Below are positions 11,668 through 21,250 of a stretch of DNA of 64,000 nt, piece by piece; positions within the stretch are counted from its first letter, which is position 1; every line of letters begins with the position of its first letter. The translations under genes and the position numbers were made by a program. Below the pieces are notes generated by a model. It worked only from the letters and a program-made list of their open reading frames with translations. It ran no database searches and was not told the origin of the DNA. Location of the stretch: NCBI GenBank assembly GCA_900079685.1, contig LT599018.1:675012-739011 (forward strand), written 5' to 3'. The DNA is from an uncultured delta proteobacterium (GTDB taxonomy: Bacteria; Desulfobacterota; Desulfovibrionia; Desulfovibrionales; Desulfovibrionaceae).

Positions 11668-12315
11668 TCAGGCCAGCGTTAAGAAACGGATGATGGTCAG
11701 GAGGCCCACGACCATGAACAGGGCAAACAGGATGAGTTCAGCGCGTTTCGCTTTGGGGCGGGTGCCGGAGGAGATGATCCCCCACTTGACGCCGATGCGG
11801 TAGAAGCCGACGGAAACGTGCATTTCCACCATGGGCAGCAGGATGAGGTAGAACATGGTCCAGCCGGGCTTGGACATACGGGCCGCGGATTTCAGCGCGC
11901 CGATGGGCAGGTCGTTGAGCACCACCCACATGTGGATGCCGCCCATAATCAGGATAATCATGGCCGTGCCGGCCTGGACGAGCCAGAGCCAGGTGTCTCT
12001 GTGTTTCAGGAGTTTGGCGTGGGACCAGATGGTTTTCTGGTCAGTGGCCTTGAAGGGCATTTTGCGGGCGGCCAGGACGAAGTGGACCAAGAAAATACAG
12101 AAGATAACGGGGCCGCCGATTTGGGCCATGAAGGTGGCCTCAAAGAACCAGGCAATGGCGTCCATCAGTTTGGGAGACAGTATGACCGATGAGACCAGGA
12201 TCATATGGCTCCACATGAAGAGAATCAGAGTTGCGCCTGAAAGCATCTGAATCCAGTCCAGAAAGGCGTCGCGCCGGCCGGGGCGGGTCAGGTGCATGGT
12301 CGCATCGACTGCCAT
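11668..12315 (-). CDS. frdC: Fumarate reductase di-haem cytochrome b subunit
   Basis: 215-aa membrane anchor with five hydrophobic segments. Four histidines are placed as ligands for two haems: H37 (WSHM), H78 (FLVHF), H128 (GGIHMW) and H166 (VEMHVSVGFY). E59 and E164 occupy the same spacing to H37 and H166 as Glu-66 and Glu-180 of Wolinella FrdC, the residues known there for menaquinol oxidation and compensatory proton transfer. The ATG has AGGAGGG just upstream. It is the first gene of a five-gene operon ending with fumarase beta. Confidence 0.95.
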   Translation of the reverse strand: MAVDATMHLTRPGRRDAFLDWIQMLSGATLILFMWSHMILVSSVILSPKLMDAIAWFFEATFMAQIGGPVIFCIFLVHFVLAARKMPFKATDQKTIWSHAKLLKHRDTWLWLVQAGTAMIILIMGGIHMWVVLNDLPIGALKSAARMSKPGWTMFYLILLPMVEMHVSVGFYRIGVKWGIISSGTRPKAKRAELILFALFMVVGLLTIIRFLTLA

Positions 12316-12454
12316 GGTACCCTCCTAACAAGGTTAACTGTGAAAAAAATGACGCGTTGCCGCGTTATGCCCTTAAACGGTTCCACTGGGATACGGCACC
12401 CCAACGTATAGCGCGCATTACGGACGCGGCAATGATTTCCCGCGCCGGTCGTGA

Positions 12455-12483
12455 AATTAAGCACAAGTACGGTAAAAAAGCAA
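12455..12483 (-). promoter_or_regulatory. Candidate sigma-70 promoter of the frd-fum operon
   Basis: TTGCTT, 17-base spacer, TTAATT on the minus strand, about 140 bases before frdC. The region 12316-12595 between frdC and pbpC is noticeably AT-rich and holds no convincing gene. Confidence 0.45.
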
Positions 12484-12545
12484 CCAATACTTACCAATTA
12501 TTGAAAAATTACAATACGGCACAGATTCCACTATATTCCGTATAG

Positions 12546-12584
12546 CAAAAAAAAAAGAGAACAAGAAGAACTATTTGAAATAGT
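12546..12584 (-). terminator. Weak terminator-like site after pbpC
   Basis: On the minus strand a 6-bp hairpin ACTATT/AATAGT (12570-12584) is followed, 13 bases later, by a run of ten Ts. The stem is short and AT-rich, so termination here is uncertain. Confidence 0.35.
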
Positions 12585-12595
12585 GAAAGTTAAAA

Positions 12596-14887
12596 CTAGA
12601 ACGAATGCAGTTCAAGCGGGCGCGGCTCCTTCGCCAACACGTCGATAACGCTGAATGTTGTGAACGCGGTGTTCCCGTGCTCGTCCACCAGGGAAAGCCG
12701 GTGTTTTCCCGGCTTCAAGGGCCAGAGGAGCGCCTCTCCCTTTTCCTGCGCGCCGAAAAACTCCTGGTTGATGAACCAGTAAACCTTGCCCTGAGCGCCC
12801 TCGCAGGTCAAGGCAATCTGCTGTTGTTCGGCGTGGGGCGTCAGGAAAAACCGCATGCCGGGCTGCGGCAGCGTGATATCGATCCGCTCCTTGCGGGCCA
12901 CGCTGGTGTCCGGGGCATTGGCGTACGACTCCAGTTCCGGCGGCAGCACGGTCTGGAGTATGCCGTCCCGTACCGTATGCATGGGGCAGGGGATTGTCCG
13001 GGAAACGTCCCGGATGAGCCAGGCCTGTTTGCGGCTCGGACAAAAGGGCGTGGCCGGCGCGCCGGAAAGAGCGCAGGCCGTGAACCGCTCAAGGCCGGGC
13101 GGGGGGGAATACCACGCGGCGTCTTTTTTATTATAAGGAATGTCCCTGAGAATGCGGAGCGCCAGCGGCGCGGCCACGGGAAGCCCGCTCAAGGCCGGAT
13201 GGGGCAGGCCCTGGGGATCGCCGAGCCAGACGGTTACCGTGTGTTTCGGGGTATAGGCGGCGGTCCAGGCGTCGCGCAGGCCGTAGGAAGTCCCGGTTTT
13301 GAACGCCACCATCCGCCCCTGTTCCCTGAAGGCTTCACGCAGGACCGGGGACATGCGCCCGGTATCGCGCAGGCTTTCCGCCACGAGGAAGGCCGCCGGA
13401 GCGGAAAAGAGCCGCTGTTCCCCAAGCCTGCCGGGATTTGAAGACGCGTCCAGCGCCGTCAGGGGGCGGTAAACGCCGAGGGTTGCCAGGGAGGCAAAGG
13501 CCTGCATGGTCTGGAGAAGGGTGACTTCACAGCCGCCGAGGGCCAGGGAGTCACCGTAATGGCTGCCGGATTTCGTCAGCAGGGAGAAGCCGAGGGTGCG
13601 CAAAAACTGGATGACCGGTTCGTTCCCGGCCCGGCGGAGCACCCTGACGGCGGGGGCGTTCAGGGAATTCGCCAAGGCGAACTCCACGGTTACTGGCCCC
13701 CTGTACTGCCGGTCGTAATTGCGCGGCGCCATGCCCGCGAACGAAAGCGGGGTATCCGCCACAAGGGTGGCGGGCACGATATTTCCTTGCTCCATGGCCA
13801 GCAGATAGACAAAGGGTTTCAGAACGGATCCCGGAGAGCGGGGGGCGTTGCCGCAATCCACCCATTGCGTTTGCGCGCCGAGGTCGAACCGGGCGTTGCC
13901 CACATAGGCGAGCAGCGCGCCGGTCGCGTTGTCCATAATGCCGCCCGCCCCCGTGACGTTGGCGGGGAAGGAGGTAAGGGCGTCGTCGATTCCTTGCTCA
14001 AGCATCGCTTGAAGGAAAGGGTCCAGCGTGGTTTTGACCGGGGAAGAGCCTTGATGCCAGTATCCGGCCGGAAGGCCGCGCAGGGCGAAATCCGCATAGT
14101 GACGGAACCGTTGCGGGATGGCGCCGCGGCGTTCCGGGAGTTTTTCCAGAACGGCCATGGCAACGTCCCCAGCCGGGGCGAGATCGCGGTCCTGCAGCCG
14201 TTCCAGAATACTGTTGCGCCGCTCCAGGATCATTTCCGGGTTTCTGTCCGGCCTGTACAGGGAAGGGCCGCGCAACATGCCGATAAGCATGGCGGATTCC
14301 GCCAGGGAAAGTTCTTCCGCCCGCTTGCCGAAATAGCTCCGGGCGGCGGCTTCCACACCGCGCACGGGGCCGCCGAAAGGGGCCCTGTTCAGATAGAGCT
14401 CGAGAATCTTTTCCTTGGGCAGGCTCCACTCCAGTTTTATGGCCTGGGCGAATTCAAGAGCCTTGTTTTTCAGGCTCCGTTCCCGGGGATAGGTCAGGCG
14501 GATTACTTGACTGGTGATGGTGGACGCCCCGGAGACGACGGAGCCGGAACGCAGGTTCTGCACGGCGGCCCGGGCCAGGGCGAAGACGTCGATGCCGAAG
14601 TGGCTGTAAAAACGCCGGTCCTCCACGTCCATGGCGACGGCGGGGAGCCATTTCCCCATGCGGGAAAGGGGGATGGGCAGGCAGAATTCTTCGTTGGCGG
14701 AAAGGCGGGCATGAAAAAGATCGCCGTTTTTATCCAGCAGCGCCGGGGATACGGACCAGGTGACCGCGTCGGGCAAAGGGGAGGGCACGCCGAACACGAG
14801 CAGGCCCAGCAAAAGACAACCGATTGCCGCTGGAATGACGAGCAGCCGGAAAGCGGTCCGGCGGGTGCGGAGACGAAACATTTTCAT
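12596..14887 (-). CDS. pbpC: Penicillin-binding protein 1C (bifunctional transglycosylase/transpeptidase)
   Basis: 763-aa class A PBP-like protein. An N-terminal membrane anchor (residues ~14-33) is followed by a GT51 transglycosylase domain with EDRRFYSHFGID and GASTITSQV and the KIEW-like helix. The transpeptidase domain has SPGSVLKPF (SxxK), SLN (SxN) and KTGTS. The final ~100 residues form the BiPBP_C-type domain typical of PBP1C. It polymerises or remodels peptidoglycan at the periplasmic face. The usual alpha-2-macroglobulin partner gene (yfhM type) is not adjacent. The gene stands alone on the minus strand, divergent from hppA. Confidence 0.93.
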   Translation of the reverse strand: MKMFRLRTRRTAFRLLVIPAAIGCLLLGLLVFGVPSPLPDAVTWSVSPALLDKNGDLFHARLSANEEFCLPIPLSRMGKWLPAVAMDVEDRRFYSHFGIDVFALARAAVQNLRSGSVVSGASTITSQVIRLTYPRERSLKNKALEFAQAIKLEWSLPKEKILELYLNRAPFGGPVRGVEAAARSYFGKRAEELSLAESAMLIGMLRGPSLYRPDRNPEMILERRNSILERLQDRDLAPAGDVAMAVLEKLPERRGAIPQRFRHYADFALRGLPAGYWHQGSSPVKTTLDPFLQAMLEQGIDDALTSFPANVTGAGGIMDNATGALLAYVGNARFDLGAQTQWVDCGNAPRSPGSVLKPFVYLLAMEQGNIVPATLVADTPLSFAGMAPRNYDRQYRGPVTVEFALANSLNAPAVRVLRRAGNEPVIQFLRTLGFSLLTKSGSHYGDSLALGGCEVTLLQTMQAFASLATLGVYRPLTALDASSNPGRLGEQRLFSAPAAFLVAESLRDTGRMSPVLREAFREQGRMVAFKTGTSYGLRDAWTAAYTPKHTVTVWLGDPQGLPHPALSGLPVAAPLALRILRDIPYNKKDAAWYSPPPGLERFTACALSGAPATPFCPSRKQAWLIRDVSRTIPCPMHTVRDGILQTVLPPELESYANAPDTSVARKERIDITLPQPGMRFFLTPHAEQQQIALTCEGAQGKVYWFINQEFFGAQEKGEALLWPLKPGKHRLSLVDEHGNTAFTTFSVIDVLAKEPRPLELHSF

Positions 14888-15196
14888 GGTAGTGAGGCGA
14901 GGGTATCCTTAAAAGAAAGAGAGATACAGCAGAGCGGAAGATACGCATAGCCGGGCGGTTTTGCAAGATCGGACAAAGAGCGGGAAAAATATTTCCGTTA
15001 GAATTTTGCCACCGGAAAATTTTATGGGAAAATGCGGTAAAAGCGTGGTGAATATGGCCACGTTCCGTTGACAATCACCATGGGGCGGTTTATACAGCCA
15101 CGTTTGTCAACAAAAGTCGTACCGGGGCCGCATGGTTTTGTCCGCGGCTCAAGGCTTCCGTTTCACTTCCAAACCGTCCCAAGAGGGAGAAACGTC
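14888..15196. other. Intergenic region between pbpC and hppA (309 bp)
   Basis: No gene is supported here. The right half holds the hppA promoter. A 7-bp inverted repeat GTTGACA/TGTCAAC (15067-15073 and 15106-15112) brackets the promoter. The octamer GCCACGTT occurs twice, before and after it. The left half is AT-rich and must contain the pbpC promoter on the minus strand, but no box is clear. Confidence 0.5.
15068..15096 (+). promoter_or_regulatory. Strong sigma-70 promoter of hppA
   Basis: Consensus TTGACA, exactly 17 bases, then TATACA. It implies a leader of about 95 bases before the hppA ATG. Confidence 0.75.
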
Positions 15197-17272
15197 ATGG
15201 CAGTCATAGGCCTCTTGTTCGCGCTGGCCTGCGCGGGATTTGCAATTTTCTTCGGCGTAAAATCCAGTAAAGAAATACTGGCCCTGCCCGCGGGCGACGC
15301 CCGCATGCAGGAAATCGCCAGTGCGATTCAGGAAGGCGCCAGCGCCTACCTCCAGCGGCAGTACAAGACGATTGCCATGGTGGGAGCGGGCCTGTTCATG
15401 CTCCTGTGGGTTGCCCTCGGCTTCGGCACGGCGTTCGGCTTCGCGCTTGGCGCGGCCCTTTCCGGCGCCGCCGGGTTCATCGGCATGAACGTTTCCGTCC
15501 GCGCCAACGTGCGCACCACGGAAGCCGCCAAAACCGGCCTTTCCGCCGCGCTTGACGTTGCCTTTAAGGGCGGCGCCATCACGGGCTTCCTGGTCGTCGG
15601 CCTCGGCCTTGCCGGTGTGGCCGGGTATTTCTTCCTGCTCTATATTTTCAGCGGCGCTTCCCCGGTCGACGTCATCAAGCCCCTGGTGGGCCTTGGCTTC
15701 GGCGGCTCCCTGATTTCCATCTTCGCCCGTCTCGGCGGCGGCATCTTCACCAAAGGCGCTGACGTCGGCGCCGACCTCGTGGGCAAGGTGGAAGCCGGCA
15801 TCCCCGAAGACGACCCCCGCAACCCCGCTGTTATCGCCGACAACGTGGGCGACAACGTGGGCGACTGCGCGGGCATGGCTGCCGACCTGTTTGAAACTTA
15901 CGCCGTGACCATTATCGCCACCATGCTGCTCGGCGCGCTGATGATTAAAGGCTCCGAAGCCAGCGCCGCCGTGTATCCCCTGGTGCTGGGCGGCTTCTCC
16001 ATCATCGCGTCCGTTATCGGCTGCCGGTTTGTGAAAATCGGCGAAGACCAGAAAATCATGAAAGCCCTCTACAAGGGCCTTATCGTTGCCGGCGGCGTCG
16101 CCCTGGTCGGCTTCTACCCCATTACGGTCATGTTCATGCCCGACAACGCTCTGAGCGCCTCCATGGGCGTGGCCACCGGCGCGCATGCGCGTCTGTATGG
16201 TTCCGCGCTGATCGGCCTTGCCCTGACCGGCATCCTGGTCTGGATCACCGAATATTACACCTCCACCGAGTTCAAGCCCGTGAAAGGCCTTGCCGCCGCC
16301 TCCCAGACGGGACACGGCACCAACATCATCGCGGGGCTCGCCCTGTCCATGCGTTCCACGGCGCTGCCGGTTCTGGCGGTCTGCTTCAGCATTTACGCCG
16401 CCTACATGCTGGCGGGCCTTTACGGCATCGCCATTGCCGCCACAGCCATGCTTTCCATGACCGGCATTGTCGTCGCCATTGACGCTTACGGCCCCATCAC
16501 GGACAACGCCGGCGGCATCGCCGAGATGGCGGAACTGCCTGACTCCGTCCGCGCGGTCACCGACCCCCTGGACGCGGTGGGCAACACCACCAAGGCCGTG
16601 ACCAAGGGCTATGCTATCGGTTCCGCCGGTCTGGCCGCCCTGGTTCTGTTCGCGGACTATACCCACGCGCTGGAAGCCGCCGGGCGGCACATCAGCTTTG
16701 ACCTTTCCAACCCGGCCGTCATCATCGGCCTGTTCATCGGCGGCATGGTTCCCTACATTTTCGGCGCCATGGCCATGGAAGCCGTGGGCCGGGCCGCCGG
16801 TTCCGTCGTGATCGAAGTGCGCCGCCAGTTCCGCGAAATCGCGGGCATCATGGAAGGCACCGCCAAGCCCGACTACTCCCGTTCCGTTGACATGCTGACC
16901 CAGGCCGCCATCAAGGAAATGATCGTTCCGTCCATTCTGCCGGTGCTGGTGCCCATCGTGGTTGGCCTCGGCATCCGCTGGCTCATGGGTCCGGACGCGG
17001 GCGTCCAGGCTCTGGGCGGCGTGCTGATGGGTTCCATCATCACCGGTATCTTCGTGGCCGTTTCCATGACCACCGGCGGCGGCGCCTGGGATAACGCCAA
17101 GAAGTACATTGAAGACGACAACTTCGGCGGCAAGGGTTCCGAAACCCACAAAGCGGCCGTCACCGGCGACACGGTCGGCGATCCCTACAAGGATACCGCC
17201 GGTCCTGCCATTAACCCGCTGATTAAGATCATCAACATCGTGGCGCTGCTTATCGTGCCCCTGCTGGTCTAA
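15197..17272 (+). CDS. hppA: Membrane-bound proton-pumping pyrophosphatase, K+-independent type
   Basis: 691-aa integral membrane protein with about 16 hydrophobic segments that couples PPi hydrolysis to proton export. Substrate-site motifs are visible: [20 protein letters not shown], the Asp-rich [19 protein letters not shown] and, near the C-terminus, [18 protein letters not shown]. In the ion-selectivity segment [17 protein letters not shown], Lys and the Thr three residues later are the pair that marks K+-independent H+-PPases (K+-dependent forms have Ala and Gly). The start at 15197 is chosen because GAGGGAGA stands just upstream; the longer open frame would begin inside the promoter. 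Confidence 0.95.
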   Translation: MAVIGLLFALACAGFAIFFGVKSSKEILALPAGDARMQEIASAIQEGASAYLQRQYKTIAMVGAGLFMLLWVALGFGTAFGFALGAALSGAAGFIGMNVSVRANVRTTEAAKTGLSAALDVAFKGGAITGFLVVGLGLAGVAGYFFLLYIFSGASPVDVIKPLVGLGFGGSLISIFARLGGGIFTKGADVGADLVGKVEAGIPEDDPRNPAVIADNVGDNVGDCAGMAADLFETYAVTIIATMLLGALMIKGSEASAAVYPLVLGGFSIIASVIGCRFVKIGEDQKIMKALYKGLIVAGGVALVGFYPITVMFMPDNALSASMGVATGAHARLYGSALIGLALTGILVWITEYYTSTEFKPVKGLAAASQTGHGTNIIAGLALSMRSTALPVLAVCFSIYAAYMLAGLYGIAIAATAMLSMTGIVVAIDAYGPITDNAGGIAEMAELPDSVRAVTDPLDAVGNTTKAVTKGYAIGSAGLAALVLFADYTHALEAAGRHISFDLSNPAVIIGLFIGGMVPYIFGAMAMEAVGRAAGSVVIEVRRQFREIAGIMEGTAKPDYSRSVDMLTQAAIKEMIVPSILPVLVPIVVGLGIRWLMGPDAGVQALGGVLMGSIITGIFVAVSMTTGGGAWDNAKKYIEDDNFGGKGSETHKAAVTGDTVGDPYKDTAGPAINPLIKIINIVALLIVPLLV

Positions 17273-17292
17273 ACCGGGTTTGATCCGAGTTG

Positions 17293-17331
17293 AAAGCCCC
17301 CGTTCCTGCCGGAGCGGGGGCTTTGTTTTTC
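17293..17331 (+). terminator. Terminator after hppA
   Basis: Ten-bp stem AAAGCCCCCG / CGGGGGCTTT with a 12-base loop, followed by GTTTTT. Confidence 0.9.
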
Positions 17332-17388
17332 CGGTGTTTTTCAGTATAGACGCGGAAGTGAATCGACACGCCAACAATCGGAAAAAAC

Positions 17389-17784
17389 ATGGAAACGCTT
17401 ACGATCCAGACCAGGGCCCGCGCGGAAATGATCCCGGTCACATCCCTGCTGCGGGAGCTTGTGCGCCGTAAAGACTGGCAAACGGGCGCGCTTCTGGTCT
17501 ATTGCCCGCATACCACGGCGGGCCTGACCATCAATGAAAACGCCGATCCGGACGTGCAGCGGGACATGACCGCCTTCATGAACGCGCTCGTGCCGCAGCG
17601 GGGCGACTTCCGGCACGGGGAGGGCAACAGCGACGCCCACATCAAGACGAGCCTCTTCGGGCCGCACGTCATGCTGATCGTGGAAGAGGGCACCATACGC
17701 CTCGGCACCTGGCAGGGAGTGTATTTTTGCGAATGGGACGGCCCGCGCAACCGGACGTTATGGGCGCAGTTTCTCCCCGGATGA
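17389..17784 (+). CDS. yjbQ: YjbQ family protein (UPF0047)
   Basis: 131-aa protein of the compact YjbQ fold. Conserved motifs are CPHTTAGLTINENADPDV, NSDAHIKTSLFGP and the Gln/Trp-rich end LGTWQGVYFCEWDGPRNR. The clustered His, Asn and Asp residues form the putative metal/active site. In E. coli YjbQ has been linked to a secondary thiamine-phosphate synthase activity, but the true role is unsettled. Its last 27 bases overlap the 3' end of the convergent nucleotidyltransferase gene. The Shine-Dalgarno is weak. Confidence 0.85.
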   Translation: METLTIQTRARAEMIPVTSLLRELVRRKDWQTGALLVYCPHTTAGLTINENADPDVQRDMTAFMNALVPQRGDFRHGEGNSDAHIKTSLFGPHVMLIVEEGTIRLGTWQGVYFCEWDGPRNRTLWAQFLPG

Positions 17785-18909
17785 AAGGGCCTGTTTCAGC
17801 ACGCGGACGCGCAGGCGGCGCAGCTCTGCCGCGGACTTCGGCCCCTTGTCGCGCCATTCCTCGGGCAAGGTGACGGCGAGTATGGTCTGCATATCCCGCG
17901 TCATTGTTTCCCGTAAGGAACCGTCACCGGAATCGGCGGCGACCAGCGCGGTAAAGGGCGCGGCAAGGCGGCTGGCGGCAAGGGCGTGCAGGAGATCAAC
18001 CTTGGTCCCGGGGCGGAGAACGGCATATTGTCCCGCCTTCATATGCAGGGACGCGGCAAGACGGCCGGCCTTTTCCCACAGTCCGGGCAGGCGCAGCCTC
18101 CGGGCGAGTTCCCCGGCCAGCGCTTCGCCCCGCAGTTCATGCCCGATATGGCGGGGCAGGGTTTCCGGCGGTGTCGTCACTTTGCCCAGATCGTGGCACA
18201 GCCCCATCCAGACGGCCAGAGCCCGGTCTTTTTCCGGCAGAGGCATGGCGGCTATCGCGTCCATGACCTTTGTGGTGTGCTCGAGCACGCTCTTGTCGTC
18301 GTGATACTTGGCAGGCCCTGCCGGGATGGCGTTTCCCGTTTCCAAAGGGGAAAACCAGGGGACCAGGGCGTCCGCCGCCGCAAGAGCGCGGATGAAATTG
18401 CCGGGCGCGTGTCCTGCCATGGCCTTCATGCATTCCTTGCCCACCCGCTCGGCGGCGACAGTGCGGAAGTGCTCATGCCCGGCGGCTTCCCGCATCCGGT
18501 CCGTCGTTTCCGGAGCGATGGAAAAGCCGGGCAGGGCGGCGGCAAACCGGGCGGCGCGGAAAACCCGGACCGGATCGCGTAAAAAAGCCGTTGGGGACGC
18601 ATGGCGGATTATTCCGTCCCGCAGGTCGGAAAATGTCGTCGGCAGCGCGTGCAGCATGCCGTTTTCGTCAAGCAGGAGCGCGTTTATGGTGCAATCGCGC
18701 GCCAGAAGATCTTCTGCTATAGTGCCCAGCAGCGGTACATGGTCGCGCCCGTCAATAATATAGGTAACGGCGGTTTTTCCCACCTTGGGAGCGTTTTCAT
18801 GGAAACGGGCCGTTTCCTCCGGGGAACCGTCAAAAACGATGTCGAACTCCGTGGGCGACCGGCCCAGCAACATGTCGCGGACTGCGCCGCCTGCAAGAAA
18901 ATACCGCAT
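17758..18909 (-). CDS. cca: Class II tRNA nucleotidyltransferase with HD domain (CCA- or CC-adding)
   Basis: 383-aa enzyme with E. coli Cca-like organisation. The head domain has GGAVRDMLLGR, the second carboxylate motif LLARDCTINALLL and FLRDPVRVFRAARF. A C-terminal HD domain has CHDLGKVTTPPE. The metal motif normally written DxD reads E21-F-D23 here, so the first Asp is Glu. A second nucleotidyltransferase with a different architecture lies at 36105-38837, so this one may add only CC. ATG 18909 is used; a TTG six bases upstream is an alternative. Only 27 bases separate it from the divergent biotin ligase gene. Confidence 0.85.
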   Translation of the reverse strand: MRYFLAGGAVRDMLLGRSPTEFDIVFDGSPEETARFHENAPKVGKTAVTYIIDGRDHVPLLGTIAEDLLARDCTINALLLDENGMLHALPTTFSDLRDGIIRHASPTAFLRDPVRVFRAARFAAALPGFSIAPETTDRMREAAGHEHFRTVAAERVGKECMKAMAGHAPGNFIRALAAADALVPWFSPLETGNAIPAGPAKYHDDKSVLEHTTKVMDAIAAMPLPEKDRALAVWMGLCHDLGKVTTPPETLPRHIGHELRGEALAGELARRLRLPGLWEKAGRLAASLHMKAGQYAVLRPGTKVDLLHALAASRLAAPFTALVAADSGDGSLRETMTRDMQTILAVTLPEEWRDKGPKSAAELRRLRVRVLKQALSSGEKLRP

Positions 18910-18936
18910 GCCCAACCATACAAGGACTCCCGCCGG

Positions 18937-19785
18937 ATGCCAATGAAAGAACGTTTTTTCCCCATACCGCTGGAACAGAAACTGACCGCCGCCGACGGCT
19001 CGCGCCTCGCGGCCCCGTTGACGCCGGAAGACGCCGCCTCCCTGGAGTTCGTCCCGGAGCGCCCGTGCGTCGCGCCCGTGTACGTTGCCGGGGTGTGTTC
19101 CTCGACGTTCGATGTAGCCTGGGAGCTGTGCAAAACCCATGACATGCCGCCGTGGTCCGCCGTTCTTGCCGCCTCCCAGACGAGCGGCAGAGGGCAGTTG
19201 CGCCGGGAATGGGTTTCCCCTCCGGGCAATCTGTACGTTTCCTTTTTCCTGCCCCCGGATATGGGCCGCCTGGAAAACATGGCCCCGCTCGCTGTGGGAT
19301 ATTGCATCCATTGCGCGTTGCGGGACATGGGCATTACGACGCGCCTCAAATGGCCCAACGATTTGTTGCTGTGCGAGGGCGGAAAAGAGGGAAAGTTCGG
19401 GGGGCTGCTCCTGGAGGAACGGAAAAACCGTTTTTTGGCCGGGCTGGGGCTGAACCTTCGCAACGCGCCGGAAGAAGCGGCCATGCGTCAAAACAGGGCG
19501 GTTCCGGCAGTTTCCCTGTCCGGTTTCAACGGCTCGGCCTTCACGTTCTGGCTGGAATTGGCGGAACGCATGCGGGATGCCCATGCGCGGGAGATAGCGG
19601 GCGCGTCCCGTGACCTTCTTCGTCAACGGGTGGAACGTTCCCTCGCCTGGGTGGGGCGGCCCGTGTACGCCGAAGAACCGGGACTGCACGGACGGCTTTA
19701 CGGGCTTGACGCTGACGGCTCCCTGTTGCTGCAAACGGATGCGGGGCTCGCTGCCGTGAATTCCGGCAGTATAAGCCCCGCATAA
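18937..19785 (+). CDS. birA: Biotin--[acetyl-CoA-carboxylase] ligase
   Basis: 282-aa biotin protein ligase, which activates biotin as biotinyl-AMP and transfers it to carboxylase lysines. The catalytic domain shows SQTSGRGQLRREW (GRGRxxR-like), KWPNDLLL and GGLLLEER. A small C-terminal SH3-like domain (LYGLDADGSLLLQTDAGLAA) completes it. There is no N-terminal winged helix, so it should not repress transcription as E. coli BirA does. ATG 18937 is chosen because AAGGA lies ten bases upstream; MKERFF six bases later is possible. Its promoter must overlap the divergent cca gene. Confidence 0.9.
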   Translation: MPMKERFFPIPLEQKLTAADGSRLAAPLTPEDAASLEFVPERPCVAPVYVAGVCSSTFDVAWELCKTHDMPPWSAVLAASQTSGRGQLRREWVSPPGNLYVSFFLPPDMGRLENMAPLAVGYCIHCALRDMGITTRLKWPNDLLLCEGGKEGKFGGLLLEERKNRFLAGLGLNLRNAPEEAAMRQNRAVPAVSLSGFNGSAFTFWLELAERMRDAHAREIAGASRDLLRQRVERSLAWVGRPVYAEEPGLHGRLYGLDADGSLLLQTDAGLAAVNSGSISPA

Positions 19786-19813
19786 ACAGACTGTTGCGAG
19801 TGCAGGGTAAAAT

Positions 19814-21250
19814 CTAGCGTCTTCTGCCGCGCTGCGGCGCGGGCGCGGGCTTGGCCGCCGGTTTTCTTTCTTCCGTGGGCGCGGGGGCCGTCTGCACCGT
19901 CTGCGCGGCCTGGGGCATTTCCGGCGCGGGCGCTCCGGCCTCCTTCAAGCGATCCGTGATGTTGTCGCGGATCCATTTGGGGTCCAGCCACTCGATGGGG
20001 GAAACTTCCAGGCCGGAAATCAGGATGCCGAAATGCAGGTGGTCGCCGACGGCCATGCCGGTCGCGCCCGTGCGGCCCAAGATTTGCCCGCGCGTTACCC
20101 GCTGCCCGGTCTCCACGGAAATTTCAGATAAGTGCGAGTAAAGGCTTTGCAGGCCAAGGCCGTGGTCCAGCACCACCACGTTACCGTATATGCCGAGATA
20201 GTCGGCGAACACGACAACGCCGTCGTTGCCCGCGGGCACCGGGCTCCGCGCGAGGGAGGCGAGATCGAGCCCGAGGTGCGTTGCCTCCACGTCCTGCTTC
20301 ACGTCGTTGTACAGATAGGTCCTGTGCTCGGCAAACCCGGCCCGGACCGCGGCGTTGGGCAGCGGCAGGAAGGCGTCGTTCCAGAGAGCCTTTGGCGCGG
20401 ACTTCTGCCCGACTTCCAGGAGCTTCGCGGCATTGGCCTGCCGCAGCTCGCCGTTGACCTTGTTAAACAGGGTCAACGGGTCGGTGATGTCGGGATAAAA
20501 CGCTCTGAACTCCGGCAGTTTCAGTTCAAAAAAACGGTCGTTGATCTTGACGGTATCGGTTTTGAAACGGTGTTTGATGCGATAGAGAGGAACGCGGGTT
20601 TCACTTTTATTGCCCGCAAAGTCGGTTACCACGAGATACGGCTGGTAATCCTTGTCCTCCATATAGTACGGGAAAGGGAAAAAGCAGATGTAATCGCCGT
20701 TTTCCTGCTGATACCCCGGAAAATACTTGTCATTGACCCTGATTCCCGAAGCTTCCACATCACGGGAGATCTTGTAGGAAACGCAGCTGCTCCCGCCGCG
20801 CCGCACATAAGGGTAGGACGTATTGATCGTCACCTTGGGCGGGGTGGTATCCATGGTCATGGCATATTCTTTGGTGGTCGAATTGCCCTGGCCGAACCCT
20901 GCGAAAGACGCGTCAGCCGCGTTGATTACCAAGGTGAAGGCCCCGTCGCGCAGGAAGGTGTCCTTGAACGCGAACTCGGCGGTCTGCATGCCGGCTTTAT
21001 CGGAATACACATTTTTCGCCAGCACTTGCGTCTGCGAATTTTTGCGGACCGTCACCGTGATGGAGCGGATGCCCGACTCCTTGTCCGTGGCCACCACGGA
21101 CAGTTTCTGGCCGGGGGTGACGACCTTGGCCTCCGGCACAAGGCTGAGCTCCGGGGGAGTGGTGTCTTTGAAGAGAAAATAGCCCGTACCGGCGACAAGA
21201 CCTATAACGACGGCACCGATGCAGAAGATCGGCGAAAAGGGAAGACGCAT
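19814..21250 (-). CDS. M23 family metallopeptidase, membrane-anchored
   Basis: 478-aa envelope protein. An N-terminal signal-anchor (residues ~7-27) is followed by ~250 residues of beta-rich Ig-like segments (two TTPP repeats near residues 30 and 140). A C-terminal LytM/M23 domain has the zinc motifs HLGLDL and HLHFG and the core [21 protein letters not shown]. The HxxxD and HxH ligands are intact, so it should be an active peptidoglycan endopeptidase. The last ~45 residues are Pro/Ala-rich and end in RGRRR. It is divergent from pcm. The substrate bond is not readable. Confidence 0.88.
   Translation of the reverse strand: MRLPFSPIFCIGAVVIGLVAGTGYFLFKDTTPPELSLVPEAKVVTPGQKLSVVATDKESGIRSITVTVRKNSQTQVLAKNVYSDKAGMQTAEFAFKDTFLRDGAFTLVINAADASFAGFGQGNSTTKEYAMTMDTTPPKVTINTSYPYVRRGGSSCVSYKISRDVEASGIRVNDKYFPGYQQENGDYICFFPFPYYMEDKDYQPYLVVTDFAGNKSETRVPLYRIKHRFKTDTVKINDRFFELKLPEFRAFYPDITDPLTLFNKVNGELRQANAAKLLEVGQKSAPKALWNDAFLPLPNAAVRAGFAEHRTYLYNDVKQDVEATHLGLDLASLARSPVPAGNDGVVVFADYLGIYGNVVVLDHGLGLQSLYSHLSEISVETGQRVTRGQILGRTGATGMAVGDHLHFGILISGLEVSPIEWLDPKWIRDNITDRLKEAGAPAPEMPQAAQTVQTAPAPTEERKPAAKPAPAPQRGRRR

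Noticed and set aside
12231-12545. Plus-strand 104-codon frame upstream of frdC
   Set aside because: It is antisense to the frdC start and its promoter, with no ribosome site and an AT-rich, unstructured translation.
17758-19734. Longer form of the nucleotidyltransferase gene starting near 19734
   Set aside because: The extra N-terminal 275 residues lie antisense to birA and resemble nothing; the family start MRYFLAGGAVRD is at 18909.
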